From: Mucilaginibacter celer
GTDB taxonomy: Bacteria > Bacteroidota > Bacteroidia > Sphingobacteriales > Sphingobacteriaceae
Assembly: GCF_003576455.2 (NCBI RefSeq)
Contig: NZ_CP032869.1
Coordinates: 3,224,001-3,288,000 of the forward strand
Direction: 5' to 3'
Length of the DNA stretch: 64,000 nt
The notes below the pieces were generated by a model. It was not told where the DNA came from. It saw only the letters and a list, made by a program, of their open reading frames with translations, and made no database searches. Below are positions 26,502 to 34,701 of this stretch, piece after piece. Each line of letters opens with the position of its first letter. Positions within the stretch are counted from its first letter, which is position 1. The translations under genes were made by a program, and so were the position numbers.

Positions 26502-27428
26502 TTATAATTTACTCATGAATTGCTGCCCGGTTTTTAAACCATAAAAACCGGCATGCCGGGCAGGGATGCTGGTGTTGTTGATATTAAAAAAATTAACATT
26601 TAATGAAGCACCATTTACACAGGTTACATTAAAGGTTTTGTTCGTGATATCGATAGTGCCCGGCGCGGTGTTTGCCCTTGCAACCGGTACCTGTTCGGCA
26701 TCAAGTATTTTTAGTTCGTGACCGTTAATCAGGCTGCTGGCCCCTCTGTTCCAGGGGGTGCAGGCTTTTATCAGGTTAATGATTTCACGGGCGGTCATTT
26801 GTTCCCAGTTTATCATAATATCGGCCAGTTGAGGTTTATTATAATAAACCGCCCTGGTTTCGTCTTGCGCTACCTGGTTCAGCGGCCGGTTATGGCTAAT
26901 GTATTCCAGCACATCCAATACGCCGCGCACCTGTAAATCGCTAAAAACATCATTTACATAGCTGTAATTGCAATGCTCTTCATTTTTAATGTGATGTTCC
27001 CATACAACTGCCCCGCTGTCAAATTTATCGCTGAGCCTGTGGATGGTAAGGCTCAGGTTAGGCTCGCCCTTTTTTAACTGCCAGAAAACCGGTGATGGCC
27101 CCCTGAATACCGGCAGTTTGCCAAAATGGATATTATATACACCATACTTCACATCCTCCAGCCTGGCTACACTCACCTTGTGGCTGTATCCCGAAAAAAA
27201 CAGGATGTCGGGATTAAGCATTTGCTGCCAGGCATAAAGTTCTTCTTTATCATGTTCGGTATAAACCGATATATTTCTCGCTTTGCAAAACCCGATGATC
27301 TCATTAATATTCAGATCGGGGTTCTCGGATTTGCCGAGATAGAGCATAACCCCTGCTTTATTATAATTACTTAAATAAGAAAGCAGGGGTATGCAGATTT
27401 TTGAATTTGATACAATGCCTATTTTCAT
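26502..27428 (-). CDS. Formyltransferase-family protein (Fmt-like fold, non-tRNA context)
   Basis: 308 aa from the ATG at 27428; a TTG four codons upstream is less likely. The N-terminal formyl_trans domain has catalytic residues N99 and H101 (GVYNIHFGKLPVFRG) and D137 (DKFDSGAV), the N-H-D triad of 10-formyl-THF transferases. The C-terminal part (INWEQMTAREIINLIKACTPWNRGA) resembles the Fmt C-terminal domain. The context, between a tail-collar gene and a giant adhesin, makes initiator-tRNA formylation unlikely. Sugar-amine N-formylation, as by ArnA- or VioF-like enzymes, is an alternative. Cytoplasmic. The gap to the collar gene is 32 bp and to the adhesin 48 bp. Confidence 0.85.
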   Translation of the reverse strand: MKIGIVSNSKICIPLLSYLSNYNKAGVMLYLGKSENPDLNINEIIGFCKARNISVYTEHDKEELYAWQQMLNPDILFFSGYSHKVSVARLEDVKYGVYNIHFGKLPVFRGPSPVFWQLKKGEPNLSLTIHRLSDKFDSGAVVWEHHIKNEEHCNYSYVNDVFSDLQVRGVLDVLEYISHNRPLNQVAQDETRAVYYNKPQLADIMINWEQMTAREIINLIKACTPWNRGASSLINGHELKILDAEQVPVARANTAPGTIDITNKTFNVTCVNGASLNVNFFNINNTSIPARHAGFYGLKTGQQFMSKL

Positions 27429-27460
27429 TGTCAATTTCAATGGTTTAGGGTTGAAAAAGA

Positions 27461-27994
27461 TTACGGACGCGGTGGCCAGATACCGGTAAGCGCTATGATA
27501 AAGGTTACAGCCAGCACCGGCGATTGTATTGAAAACGGCTGCCCGCCGCCTGTTGATTGTATAGTAGCCGGGTTAAGGGTAACATCAGGAGCAACGTCCG
27601 AATAAAATGGCGTACCGGAACCGGTAACCGGATCCAATATATCCGATGGATAAAAATTTGTAGGAATAATCTGGTTACCACCAGCCGAATTTGCGCCCAG
27701 TAAGTGCGAGTGCTGTGGCATTTGCGCTACGGTAAGCGAGTTTACCTGCGCACCTGCAGTTTGGCCTTGTGTATAAGGGCTCAGGTTACGTCCCTGCCCG
27801 GCGTGTACCGGTGCACGGCCTCTTAAATCGGGCAGTTGAAAGGTTTGAATACCATCACCGCCGTAGGTGGTGCCAATTAAAGCAAACAAAGCCTGGTTTT
27901 GAGCGATAGACATGGTCTGACCATCGCAGGTTGCCCACCCCTGGGGGGCATAGGTGCCCGCAAACATGCGGACTTCGCCAATGTAAGGTTCCAT
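27461..27994 (-). CDS. Phage tail-collar domain protein (MdpB-like)
   Basis: A 177-aa protein with the tail-collar signature at the N-terminus: EPYIGEVRMFAGTYAPQGWATCDGQ, then LFALIGTTYGGDG and TFQLPDLRGRAPVHAGQG. The C-terminal half (QMPQHSHLLGANSAGG, then AVTFIIALTGIWPPR) is usual for bacterial microcystin-dependent-type collar proteins. No other phage gene is nearby, so this is a domesticated bacterial family. It is the first gene of the minus-strand operon with formyltransferase, adhesin and SprF. There is no signal peptide, so how it reaches the surface, if it does, is open. Confidence 0.9.
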   Translation of the reverse strand: MEPYIGEVRMFAGTYAPQGWATCDGQTMSIAQNQALFALIGTTYGGDGIQTFQLPDLRGRAPVHAGQGRNLSPYTQGQTAGAQVNSLTVAQMPQHSHLLGANSAGGNQIIPTNFYPSDILDPVTGSGTPFYSDVAPDVTLNPATIQSTGGGQPFSIQSPVLAVTFIIALTGIWPPRP

Positions 27995-28391
27995 AATTTT
28001 AGCAATAAGGCTTAAGCCTCTTTTTTAGGTTGATAATTGATTGGGTTAAATGTATGGTTTTGTTTTAATTATTAACTATTATAATACTAATTAATTTATT
28101 TTTAATCAGCGCTTTAAGGTTATTATAACCGGATAACCTGTTTATAACCGAAGTAAAAATTTCAACCTGCATCTTCATTATTTGATATCCCAAATCTCCG
28201 TTTATGACTAAAGGTTTAAAAGGGTGAAAACACCCTTTTTACAAGTACTATTACCTATAATTTTGTAATGAATAATTAAAAGGGGATGGATATTTCTTGG
28301 CAGGAGAAAATGATTTTGGCAGCCGCACTAAATCTTTCTTTGATTAATTTAAAATATTGCACTTTCGTAAACACCTAAAACAAAAACTATA
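27995..28391. promoter_or_regulatory. AT-rich divergent promoter region
   Basis: 397 bp without a gene between the collar operon (minus) and the lipoprotein operon (plus). A perfect 12-bp palindrome AGGCTTAAGCCT (28008-28019) lies in the collar leader. TACATTTA on the minus strand (28047-28054) is one base from the -7 consensus TAnnTTTG. On the plus strand TTTG followed by CACTTTCG after 17 bp (about 28339-28367) is a weaker candidate. Confidence 0.4.
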
Positions 28392-28961
28392 ATGAACCTT
28401 AAAAACCTAACTATTGCAGCGGCCGTACTGGCCACCATGTCATTTTATGCATGTACCCAAAAGCCCCAGGGCGCGGCTACCACTCCGGCACCATCAATTG
28501 TACTCGATCCCGACACCATCAGCGTTGATTCGGCGATGAAGTATGTGGCCAACTTTAGCCGGAACACGCATGACAGCATTCCCGGCGAAGGCGTTCTTGG
28601 TAAAAAACGTCCTAACACCAGGTGCATCTGGTTCAGTATCGACCGTTTAGACAGCCTGGTTAAAAAAATCAAGGCCGAAAAGGGCGACGGGATCCGCTTT
28701 TACATGGCTGCTTATGACAACCATTACAATCCTAAAGGCCTCAACACCCCGCCAAAAGATTACTGGGGCCACAGCACCCTTATTATGGTATCAACCTACC
28801 TTGACCAGGCCAGCGGCAACCATAACGATTATTATAAAGGATCGCCGTTTTCAAATGGCGGTAGCGGCGGTATCTTCACCACCACGCCCGAAAACCGCGG
28901 CGAGCTTTGCCCTCCTCCCGCTACCTGCAAATCAATCGGAGCAACTTTATTTGATAAATAA
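28392..28961 (+). CDS. Lipoprotein of unknown function
   Basis: A 189-aa lipoprotein (signal ends SFYAC). The mature part has DSAMKYVANFSRN, RCIWFSIDRLDSLVKKIKAEKGDGIRFYMAAYDN, WGHSTLIMVSTYLD and a Gly/Ser-rich segment GSPFSNGGSGGIFTTTPENRGELCPPPATC with three C-terminal cysteines. I do not recognise a named family. The stop codon is followed immediately by the GTG of the next gene, so it belongs to an operon with a polytopic membrane protein and a two-component system. It could be the sensory input or a regulated product of that system. Confidence 0.75.
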   Translation: MNLKNLTIAAAVLATMSFYACTQKPQGAATTPAPSIVLDPDTISVDSAMKYVANFSRNTHDSIPGEGVLGKKRPNTRCIWFSIDRLDSLVKKIKAEKGDGIRFYMAAYDNHYNPKGLNTPPKDYWGHSTLIMVSTYLDQASGNHNDYYKGSPFSNGGSGGIFTTTPENRGELCPPPATCKSIGATLFDK

Positions 28962-29624
28962 GTGCATTATATCACCATCAACACAGGAGCCGAGCTCCTG
29001 TGTTTTTTTATTGGCCTGTTTTGTGTAGCCTGGGATAAAACCCCTGCCTGGCGGGTATTGCTCATTTACCAGTTTGCAACCTGCCTTATCGAGTTTACAG
29101 GCATTTACCTGCGCGATCATCATCAGCGTAACTCCATCGTTTATGATATTTTTATTACGGCCGAGTGTGGTACGGTGAGCTACTTTTTTTATTACCTGTT
29201 CCGCAGGTATTTTAAGCCCTTTAAACTTTTAGCAGCATGGGCTTTTATATTCCTTACAGTATATATTTCAGAGTTCGTATTCTTTAAACATTTTCAGGGT
29301 TATGTTGATATCACGGCTTCTGTAATTTCGGTGGTCTTCGTAGTAGCATCGCTGGTATATTATTACCTGGTGCAGAAATATGATGACTACCAGTCACTCC
29401 TTTCCTCGCCCGAGTTTTGGTGGGTTAACGGCGTATTGTTTTTTTACTTCGGCAGTACGGTAAGTAACATTTTTTTTCAATATCTCATTAAAGAAGAAAC
29501 CGACTTTAATTTAACCGCCCGGTATATTATCTTTAATGCGTTAAACCTATTGCTTTACGGCTGCTGGTCGTACGCGTTTATATGCAGATATCGTCAAAAG
29601 ACTTCTTTCATCTCATCATCTTAG
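28962..29624 (+). CDS. Polytopic inner membrane protein (about 7 TM)
   Basis: A 220-aa hydrophobic protein starting at a GTG directly after the preceding stop. About seven membrane segments are visible, for example LLCFFIGLFCVAW, LLIYQFATCLIEFTGIYL, VSYFFYYLF, LLAAWAFIFLTVYISEF, ASVISVVFVVASLVYYYLV, WWVNGVLFFYFGSTVSNIFF and ALNLLLYGCWSYAFI. I see no catalytic motif. Its 3' end overlaps the histidine kinase gene by 43 bp. It may be the signal-sensing membrane subunit for that small kinase, which has only one membrane anchor. Confidence 0.75.
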   Translation: MHYITINTGAELLCFFIGLFCVAWDKTPAWRVLLIYQFATCLIEFTGIYLRDHHQRNSIVYDIFITAECGTVSYFFYYLFRRYFKPFKLLAAWAFIFLTVYISEFVFFKHFQGYVDITASVISVVFVVASLVYYYLVQKYDDYQSLLSSPEFWWVNGVLFFYFGSTVSNIFFQYLIKEETDFNLTARYIIFNALNLLLYGCWSYAFICRYRQKTSFISSS

Positions 29625-30370
29625 TTTCGGTTATTTTTTTGATAGCGCCGACCTTTTTAATCGCGTACGTTATCATCAGTAACCGCCGCAAAAAAAAGCA
29701 CTTTGAAGAGAAGGAACTGCTGCAAAAAGACTACGAAAGCAAGCTGTTACGCAACCAGGTTGAAGTGCAGGAACAAACCCTGCAGGCCGTAGCTTATGAT
29801 CTGCACGATCATATCGGCCAGATCCTGAGCCTTACCGCCATGACTTTAGGTTCGGTGGATTTAGATGATACCAGCCGCCTTGCCGATAAAATAAACCACG
29901 CCGAAGACCTGGCCAAGCGTTGTATCCAGGAGCTGCGCGGCCTCTCCCGCCTTTTTCACGGCGAGGAATTGCTGAGCAAAGGGCTTGTGAAAGCAATTGA
30001 ATTTGAACTGGAGTGGATAAAACGTTCTGTTAATTTTACAATTGATTTCAGCGCCGATAGTTTTGTAACTGCGCCGGATGCACAGGATAAAGAGATTGTT
30101 ATTTTCAGGCTATTCCAGGAAATTTTGAATAATGCGGTAAAGCACTCGAAAGCAACGGAGGTTACCGTTAAATTATCAAACACCGGGCAATGCGCGCAGC
30201 TTGCCATAGCCGATAATGGAATAGGCTTTAACGTAGCCGAAGTATTTGGCAAACGCCAGGGCATGGGCCTGCACAACATGCAAAAACGGACCGAACTGGT
30301 AAACGGCCGCGCCGAAATTAACTCGGAACCAGGAAAAGGCACTTTAATAAATATATACGTACCTTTATAA
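29582..30370 (+). CDS. Sensor histidine kinase (NarX/DesK-type, HisKA_3)
   Basis: 262 aa. One transmembrane segment (about 10-32) is followed by a coiled coil and a HisKA_3 dimerisation domain with the H-box AYDLHDHIGQ (phospho-acceptor H75). The HATPase_c domain has an N-box QEILNNAVKHSKA (N183/N184), a G1 box ADNGIGF and a G2 box RQGMGLHNM. It has no periplasmic sensor domain of its own. The start lies 43 bp inside the upstream membrane-protein gene, so the two are coupled and may form one sensory complex. The cognate NarL-type response regulator begins 43 bp downstream. Confidence 0.93.
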   Translation: MQISSKDFFHLIILVSVIFLIAPTFLIAYVIISNRRKKKHFEEKELLQKDYESKLLRNQVEVQEQTLQAVAYDLHDHIGQILSLTAMTLGSVDLDDTSRLADKINHAEDLAKRCIQELRGLSRLFHGEELLSKGLVKAIEFELEWIKRSVNFTIDFSADSFVTAPDAQDKEIVIFRLFQEILNNAVKHSKATEVTVKLSNTGQCAQLAIADNGIGFNVAEVFGKRQGMGLHNMQKRTELVNGRAEINSEPGKGTLINIYVPL

Positions 30371-30413
30371 GCACAATTATACCTTTATACCTATTATTTA
30401 CCCCCGTATCATA

Positions 30414-31064
30414 ATGACCGCTCCAATACAAATTGCTATTGTTGATAACCATACTTTGTTCAGGCAGGGCATGGCAAGCCTTCTTGGCGATTTTAAAGAA
30501 GTTAAAATTTTATTTGATGCCGAAAACGGCGAAGACATGATAGGCAAGCTAAAAAAGTTTCCGCTGCCCGATATGATCCTGATGGATATTACCATGCCCG
30601 TGATGAACGGGTACGAAGCCACCGCCTGGCTGCAGCAAACCCACCCATCGGTAAAAGTATTGGCCTTAAGTATGTTTGATGATGATAAGCCTATCATCAA
30701 TATGCTCAAAAGCGGTGCGGTGGGCTACATGCTCAAAGAATCAAAAATAAGGGATGTGGTATTCGCTCTCGAAACCATCCGCAAACACGGCTATTACCTA
30801 AACGAACTGGTAAGCGGCAAACTGCTGCATACCATGCAAAATAAAAATGCCCAGGTTGATAAATCAAAAGAACCTACCGTCAACGAGCTTAGGTTTTTAA
30901 AACTGAGCTGCTCCGAACTTACTTACAAGGAGATAGCCGAAGAAATGAACCTGAGCCCCCACACTATCGATAACTATCGCGAATCGCTGTTTCAAAAATT
31001 CGGGCTAAAATCGAGGACGGGGATGGTGCTTTTTGCCATCAAAAATGAGTTGATCTCGGTTTAA
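30414..31064 (+). CDS. NarL/FixJ-family response regulator
   Basis: 216 aa. The receiver domain (1-120) has the acidic residue D11, phospho-acceptor D58 (MILMDITMPVMNG) and K108 (GYMLKES). The LuxR-type HTH lies at about 150-212 (LSCSELTYKEIAEEMNLSPHTIDNYRESLFQKFGL). It should bind DNA as a dimer when phosphorylated by the upstream kinase. It is the last gene of a four-gene operon; a short hairpin follows. Confidence 0.95.
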   Translation: MTAPIQIAIVDNHTLFRQGMASLLGDFKEVKILFDAENGEDMIGKLKKFPLPDMILMDITMPVMNGYEATAWLQQTHPSVKVLALSMFDDDKPIINMLKSGAVGYMLKESKIRDVVFALETIRKHGYYLNELVSGKLLHTMQNKNAQVDKSKEPTVNELRFLKLSCSELTYKEIAEEMNLSPHTIDNYRESLFQKFGLKSRTGMVLFAIKNELISV

Positions 31065-31092
31065 AAGGAAATCTACTCTAATTAATGAACGA

Positions 31093-31117
31093 TGTCATTT
31101 TGATCGGGCAAATGACA
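31093..31117. terminator. Weak hairpin between convergent operons
   Basis: TGTCATTT-TGATCGGGC-AAATGACA, an 8-bp perfect stem with no strong T-run. The arms resemble the ends of the 154-bp repeat at 32831-32984. Confidence 0.4.
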
Positions 31118-31127
31118 AACGGGCTTC

Positions 31128-32042
31128 TTATTTGCTAAAGCCATCCCAACTTACCTGCGCAAAGGATGGCTGACTTTGGTTGCCGGTAACACCTGGCTGC
31201 AAGGCGTCTGCAAACAATTCTAAATACGCATTTGCTTCATTCGCCGCTTTTAAAACGGCATATTGCAACTCTGCTTCGTTATCTGGTATTTCACCAAAAA
31301 TTTCACCGGGTGTATAGATCGTGATCTCCGGGGTGCCATTTTTTATTTTATAACCAAAATTCCTCACCGGAAACTCCGCAACCTGCCGGCGAAAGCAGTC
31401 CGGGATATTCAGATCATTCAGTACCTGATCAATACCGGGTAATTGCCCAACAGGCGGCATCCAGGGCAGGGCTAAATAAATATTATCTGTTATACCCGCG
31501 GCATCCTTGCGAATCCAGTAGCCGGAAGTTTGTTTGAAGCGTTCATTGCCGGTCATCTTATTAAAGGCATCCGTAAACACGGCGGGGATAGATCCGGATA
31601 CGGCGCTTCCTGTTATATCGGAATGGAACTGAAAAGTATAAACATGCTTTTTAACCGTTCCGTGCGGATCCCATCGCCAGGCCTCGTAATAACCGGCCCT
31701 TTCATGTGCTTTGCGGCCCCGGCCGTGCAGATAAAGGCGAAGCACCGGCCAGCCACCTGTTGTGGCGAAGCCAAAACCTACACATAAGGGACCGGTAAAC
31801 TGTTCAAAAGCATTTTTTATCTGCTGCGGCGCGTTTAAATCATTAAGGATGAATTTCACCACCTCTCCATCAGCAATTGAGTGGAGATCCATCCAATAAT
31901 TAAGCCGGCCGTATTTTTCAAAACAACCGGGCCTTAATGTCCACGAAATTTCAAATCGGGCCTTATCGCCGGTGCAATAAGGCCTGATGAGGCTTAGAAA
32001 GCCGTTAACATCGTTTAACGTACCTCTTAATTCCCGCTCCAT
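31128..32042 (-). CDS. Possible ABBA-type (PT-barrel) prenyltransferase-like protein
   Basis: 304 aa, soluble, no signal peptide. No family is recognised with certainty. The sequence repeats a beta-hairpin pattern, CVGFGFATTGGWPVLRLYLHG and NFGYKIKNGTPEITIYTPGE, with HVYTFQFHSDITG between them. This [aromatic]-G-x-[hydrophobic]-x-x-[N/G]G-x-x-E/P-[I/L]-x-[I/L]-Y pattern is what ABBA prenyltransferases of the cyanobactin (PagF/LynF) and DMATS classes show on their barrel strands, and the length fits. The same operon encodes a polyprenyl diphosphate synthase, which would supply a prenyl donor. It is the last of nine genes, 24 bp after the preceding one. The assignment is inference from strand pattern and context. 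Confidence 0.5.
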   Translation of the reverse strand: MERELRGTLNDVNGFLSLIRPYCTGDKARFEISWTLRPGCFEKYGRLNYWMDLHSIADGEVVKFILNDLNAPQQIKNAFEQFTGPLCVGFGFATTGGWPVLRLYLHGRGRKAHERAGYYEAWRWDPHGTVKKHVYTFQFHSDITGSAVSGSIPAVFTDAFNKMTGNERFKQTSGYWIRKDAAGITDNIYLALPWMPPVGQLPGIDQVLNDLNIPDCFRRQVAEFPVRNFGYKIKNGTPEITIYTPGEIFGEIPDNEAELQYAVLKAANEANAYLELFADALQPGVTGNQSQPSFAQVSWDGFSK

Positions 32043-32066
32043 AACCGGTTTAATTTGATATACCTC

Positions 32067-32765
32067 TTATTTAAGTGCAGCTATAGCTGCCGCGGTTGAT
32101 TGCGCGCTGAGCGTTCCCAAAACCGAGGCCGAACTTAACTGGTTATTCAGCTCGGTTACCAGTTTAAGCTTTACCGAATCCTGGTTAATGATCCGGTTGA
32201 TCATCTGGTTAAAAACAGATTTGGCATCGATATTAAACACGATATTATCAGCCTGATCCAACATTTGCTGCAGGGCAAGTTTTATGAAAGTGATGCGGAT
32301 AGTTTCAGCGTCGCGTCCGTTAGAGGTGGCATCAAATTCGCCGAAAAGCTGGGCGTGCGCGATGTCGGCCGTTACGTGTATTGCAGGGAGCGAGACGCTG
32401 CCAACCGGGGTGATGATCAAATCGGCAGCCAGTTTTAGTTTGGCGGGCAGTTGCGGCATGGGGGCTTCGGTGTTAGGGCGCCGGGCGTAAAATTTAACGT
32501 TGCTGCCGTTGATGTAAATCCTCGGTACATTTGCCCCTTCCTTTTCAACCTGGATATTGCTGATCCCTTCCACTTTAATATTGATGAGGTTAAATCTGTA
32601 ATCGCGCCTCATTACCGGGTAAGTGCCCAGATCGATATTATTATTGGTGTAGGGTTCAAGCTTTGGATCATTGCAGGCCTGTAATAATTTAGGGAGATAA
32701 AAATCGCTGCCCGGATCGGTTATAAAAATGATCAATAGCGAGATGAATGGATCTGTTTGTGACAT
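32067..32765 (-). CDS. Unknown soluble protein, TULIP-like features
   Basis: 232 aa, no signal peptide. The middle is beta-rich (RFNLINIKVEGISNIQVEKEGANVPRIYINGSNVKF, LKLAADLIITPVGSVSLPAIHVTADIAHAQLFGEFD). The C-terminus is helical (FIKLALQQMLDQADNIVF, VFNQMINRIINQDSVKLKLVTELNNQL). Long amphipathic strands followed by helices are what TULIP (BPI/SMP/P47-like) lipid-binding domains look like, but I cannot name a family. It lies 24 bp before the putative prenyltransferase, while 269 bp containing a repeat separates it from the preceding gene. Confidence 0.55.
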   Translation of the reverse strand: MSQTDPFISLLIIFITDPGSDFYLPKLLQACNDPKLEPYTNNNIDLGTYPVMRRDYRFNLINIKVEGISNIQVEKEGANVPRIYINGSNVKFYARRPNTEAPMPQLPAKLKLAADLIITPVGSVSLPAIHVTADIAHAQLFGEFDATSNGRDAETIRITFIKLALQQMLDQADNIVFNIDAKSVFNQMINRIINQDSVKLKLVTELNNQLSSASVLGTLSAQSTAAAIAALK

Positions 32766-32830
32766 GATTTAATTTTTTAAGGTGATTGATTTATGTTTTA
32801 ATAAGTTTAATGCGGAGACGAAAAGCCCGA

Positions 32831-32984
32831 TGTCATTTCGAACGAACCGGGGTAGGGATGAGCGCCGGAGTGAGGATAAATCTTGTACGCCCTGCTTTTA
32901 CACCTTGCATAATCGCTTTGCATGGCGTACAGGAATTCTCTTTCGCGCCTCCCTCAATCCGCCCTCTGCTCTATCGAAATGACA
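32831..32984. repeat. 154-bp MITE-like element with perfect 11-bp inverted ends
   Basis: Ends TGTCATTTCGA (32831-32841) and TCGAAATGACA (32974-32984) are exact complements. Inside, TGTACGCC (32884-32891) and GGCGTACA (32924-32931) form a second inverted repeat. Such TGTCATTTCGA-ended elements look like non-autonomous dispersed repeats of Bacteroidota. It occupies the only large gap in the nine-gene operon. Confidence 0.65.
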
Positions 32985-33034
32985 TTTTTTTTAAAAATTA
33001 TCGAGCGTTTCCCAATATCGGGTTTTGGTTAATC

Positions 33035-34690
33035 TCACACATCCAGCCCCGATATTATCCCAGCACGCATAGCCTCCGTTATTTGCGCGCTGATACTTTT
33101 CAGGTTATCCGCCGCGTATTCGTTCAGTTTGGCGATAATCTCATTTTTAATTTCGGGCGTATTTATTTTTGATGAGATGAAGCCTGAAAAAGGCGAATCT
33201 TTACTTAAAACAATTGTGATAACATCGGGGCTTACCTTAAGCCGCAGGTATTTTAAATCCAGTTGCAATGTATCAACACTATCGCCCAAAAATTCGTTGA
33301 GGAAGCTAACCTCGCCCGTTTGCATGGTAACTTCAAGACTGATGGTTACAGGCTCGCTGCCCTTACGCTCGAGGGTAATTTTAGCCGTACCTTTAAGCGG
33401 CGGGGCCGGGATGTTTTTACCGCTGAACTGTTTAACAGGCGGCGGGTTAAGTGCACATAATTTCAGGGTAGCATCAAGGTTGCCCTTTTCATCAAATAAT
33501 AGCTGCGCGGCGGGTGCAATTATATTTGAAAAACCCGCCACATTAAGTTCTGTTATCCTGATATTCTCGAATAGCATACCCGCTATCTTCTGATCGGGCA
33601 GATTGATCCGGTCAACCAGCAGGGGCTCGAGCGATGGTGATGACAAGGCGCATACCGCTTTGGGCAGGTACCAGTCATTATCTATATAATTAAAAGCATA
33701 CCTGATCCTGTCGAACAGATACTCGTCAACCTGGTTTAAAGCTGCATGTTCAGCAACCGGCAAGCCATGAGGCATCACCGTGCCAAAAATACTGTTCAGC
33801 ACATTCCCCAGCATCGGCGAAACCTCGGCCGATAATCTGCGCAGGTTATCCGCGTCGTTCAAGGCGGCGTTAACCCGGGCAAAAATGCCCTCCACACCTT
33901 GCGGAGATGTCATGGCTACTTTAGCCATATCTTCCCATTTGCCAACAAAATACTGGCTGAGGGTCGACTCTACATCCAATTCATCTACCTCGATACCTAA
34001 TGGCATCTCCGCAGAAAAATCGGTAAAAACAATATTTTTAAACTCAACAGCGGCCTGCCTGTCTGGTCCGTCGCCGGTAATATTAACTCCAATTGTTGCT
34101 TTTAAAAGCGCGTTGATAATGCTAAGCCTAACCTTGCCCCTACCATCAACCTTTTGCTTGTAGCCGCCGTTATATTTGGCCAGATCGGGCAAATCGGCAG
34201 CGCAGGCAGTGAACGAAAGCAGGTAATCGCTTTTTATACCCAGTGCGCTTAATCCTGTACTTGCCGGATAATGGTTGGGCTGAAGTTTAATCACCACCTC
34301 ATAGCCGCTGCTATTTTGAATAACCGGCATATCATCCAAAACCCACTGATTTTCCAACCCGTTTAAAACAAGGTTACTGAACGACAGCAAGGGAGCAGGG
34401 TTTGCCGGATCGGGAATAATGTCTTCACGATCAAAATTTATCGGGCGTACCTCCTTCTTTTTCGCAGTAAGCACGGTCCGTATCCCTATAAGCACACCTT
34501 CTGTTACCAGTGTACATGGCTCGCCGCTCAGTGCGCCTATATTGCAATCGCTTATATTTAAAGGCAGCAATTTTGTATCCGGTTTGGGGCCATCAATTCC
34601 TTTTAATACACCGGGCAGCCAAAAGCGCTTGTTGTGTTCATCGTTAACCCTCGGGCGGATAGTATTGAGTAAAAAACTAAAAAAAGGCAT
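33035..34690 (-). CDS. Unknown large beta-rich protein, possible double TULIP-like protein
   Basis: 551 aa, no signal peptide, no membrane segment. Two long beta-rich portions (about 45-260 and 340-551) flank a helical middle (TLSQYFVGKWEDMAKVAMTSPQGVEGIFARVNAAL). The second portion contains IAGMLFENIRITELNVAGFSNIIAPAAQLLFDEKGNLDATLKLCAL, then KGTAKITLERKGSEPVTISLEV, and ends in helices (IKNEIIAKLNEYAADNLKSISAQITEAMR). The pattern of amphipathic strands closing on a C-terminal helix suits TULIP/OrfX-like proteins. It starts 11 bp after the polyprenyl synthase stop. No function is assigned. Confidence 0.6.
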   Translation of the reverse strand: MPFFSFLLNTIRPRVNDEHNKRFWLPGVLKGIDGPKPDTKLLPLNISDCNIGALSGEPCTLVTEGVLIGIRTVLTAKKKEVRPINFDREDIIPDPANPAPLLSFSNLVLNGLENQWVLDDMPVIQNSSGYEVVIKLQPNHYPASTGLSALGIKSDYLLSFTACAADLPDLAKYNGGYKQKVDGRGKVRLSIINALLKATIGVNITGDGPDRQAAVEFKNIVFTDFSAEMPLGIEVDELDVESTLSQYFVGKWEDMAKVAMTSPQGVEGIFARVNAALNDADNLRRLSAEVSPMLGNVLNSIFGTVMPHGLPVAEHAALNQVDEYLFDRIRYAFNYIDNDWYLPKAVCALSSPSLEPLLVDRINLPDQKIAGMLFENIRITELNVAGFSNIIAPAAQLLFDEKGNLDATLKLCALNPPPVKQFSGKNIPAPPLKGTAKITLERKGSEPVTISLEVTMQTGEVSFLNEFLGDSVDTLQLDLKYLRLKVSPDVITIVLSKDSPFSGFISSKINTPEIKNEIIAKLNEYAADNLKSISAQITEAMRAGIISGLDV

Positions 34691-34701
34691 AGGTTATCGG
34701 T

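Noticed and set aside
27461..27994. Prophage or tailocin remnant suggested by the tail-collar gene
   Set aside because: No capsid, terminase, integrase, sheath or baseplate gene is nearby, and the collar gene fits a bacterial operon with adhesin genes.
28714..29028. Plus-strand frame inside the lipoprotein gene
   Set aside because: It is out of frame with the lipoprotein, which has a lipobox and operon context; this frame is a shadow.
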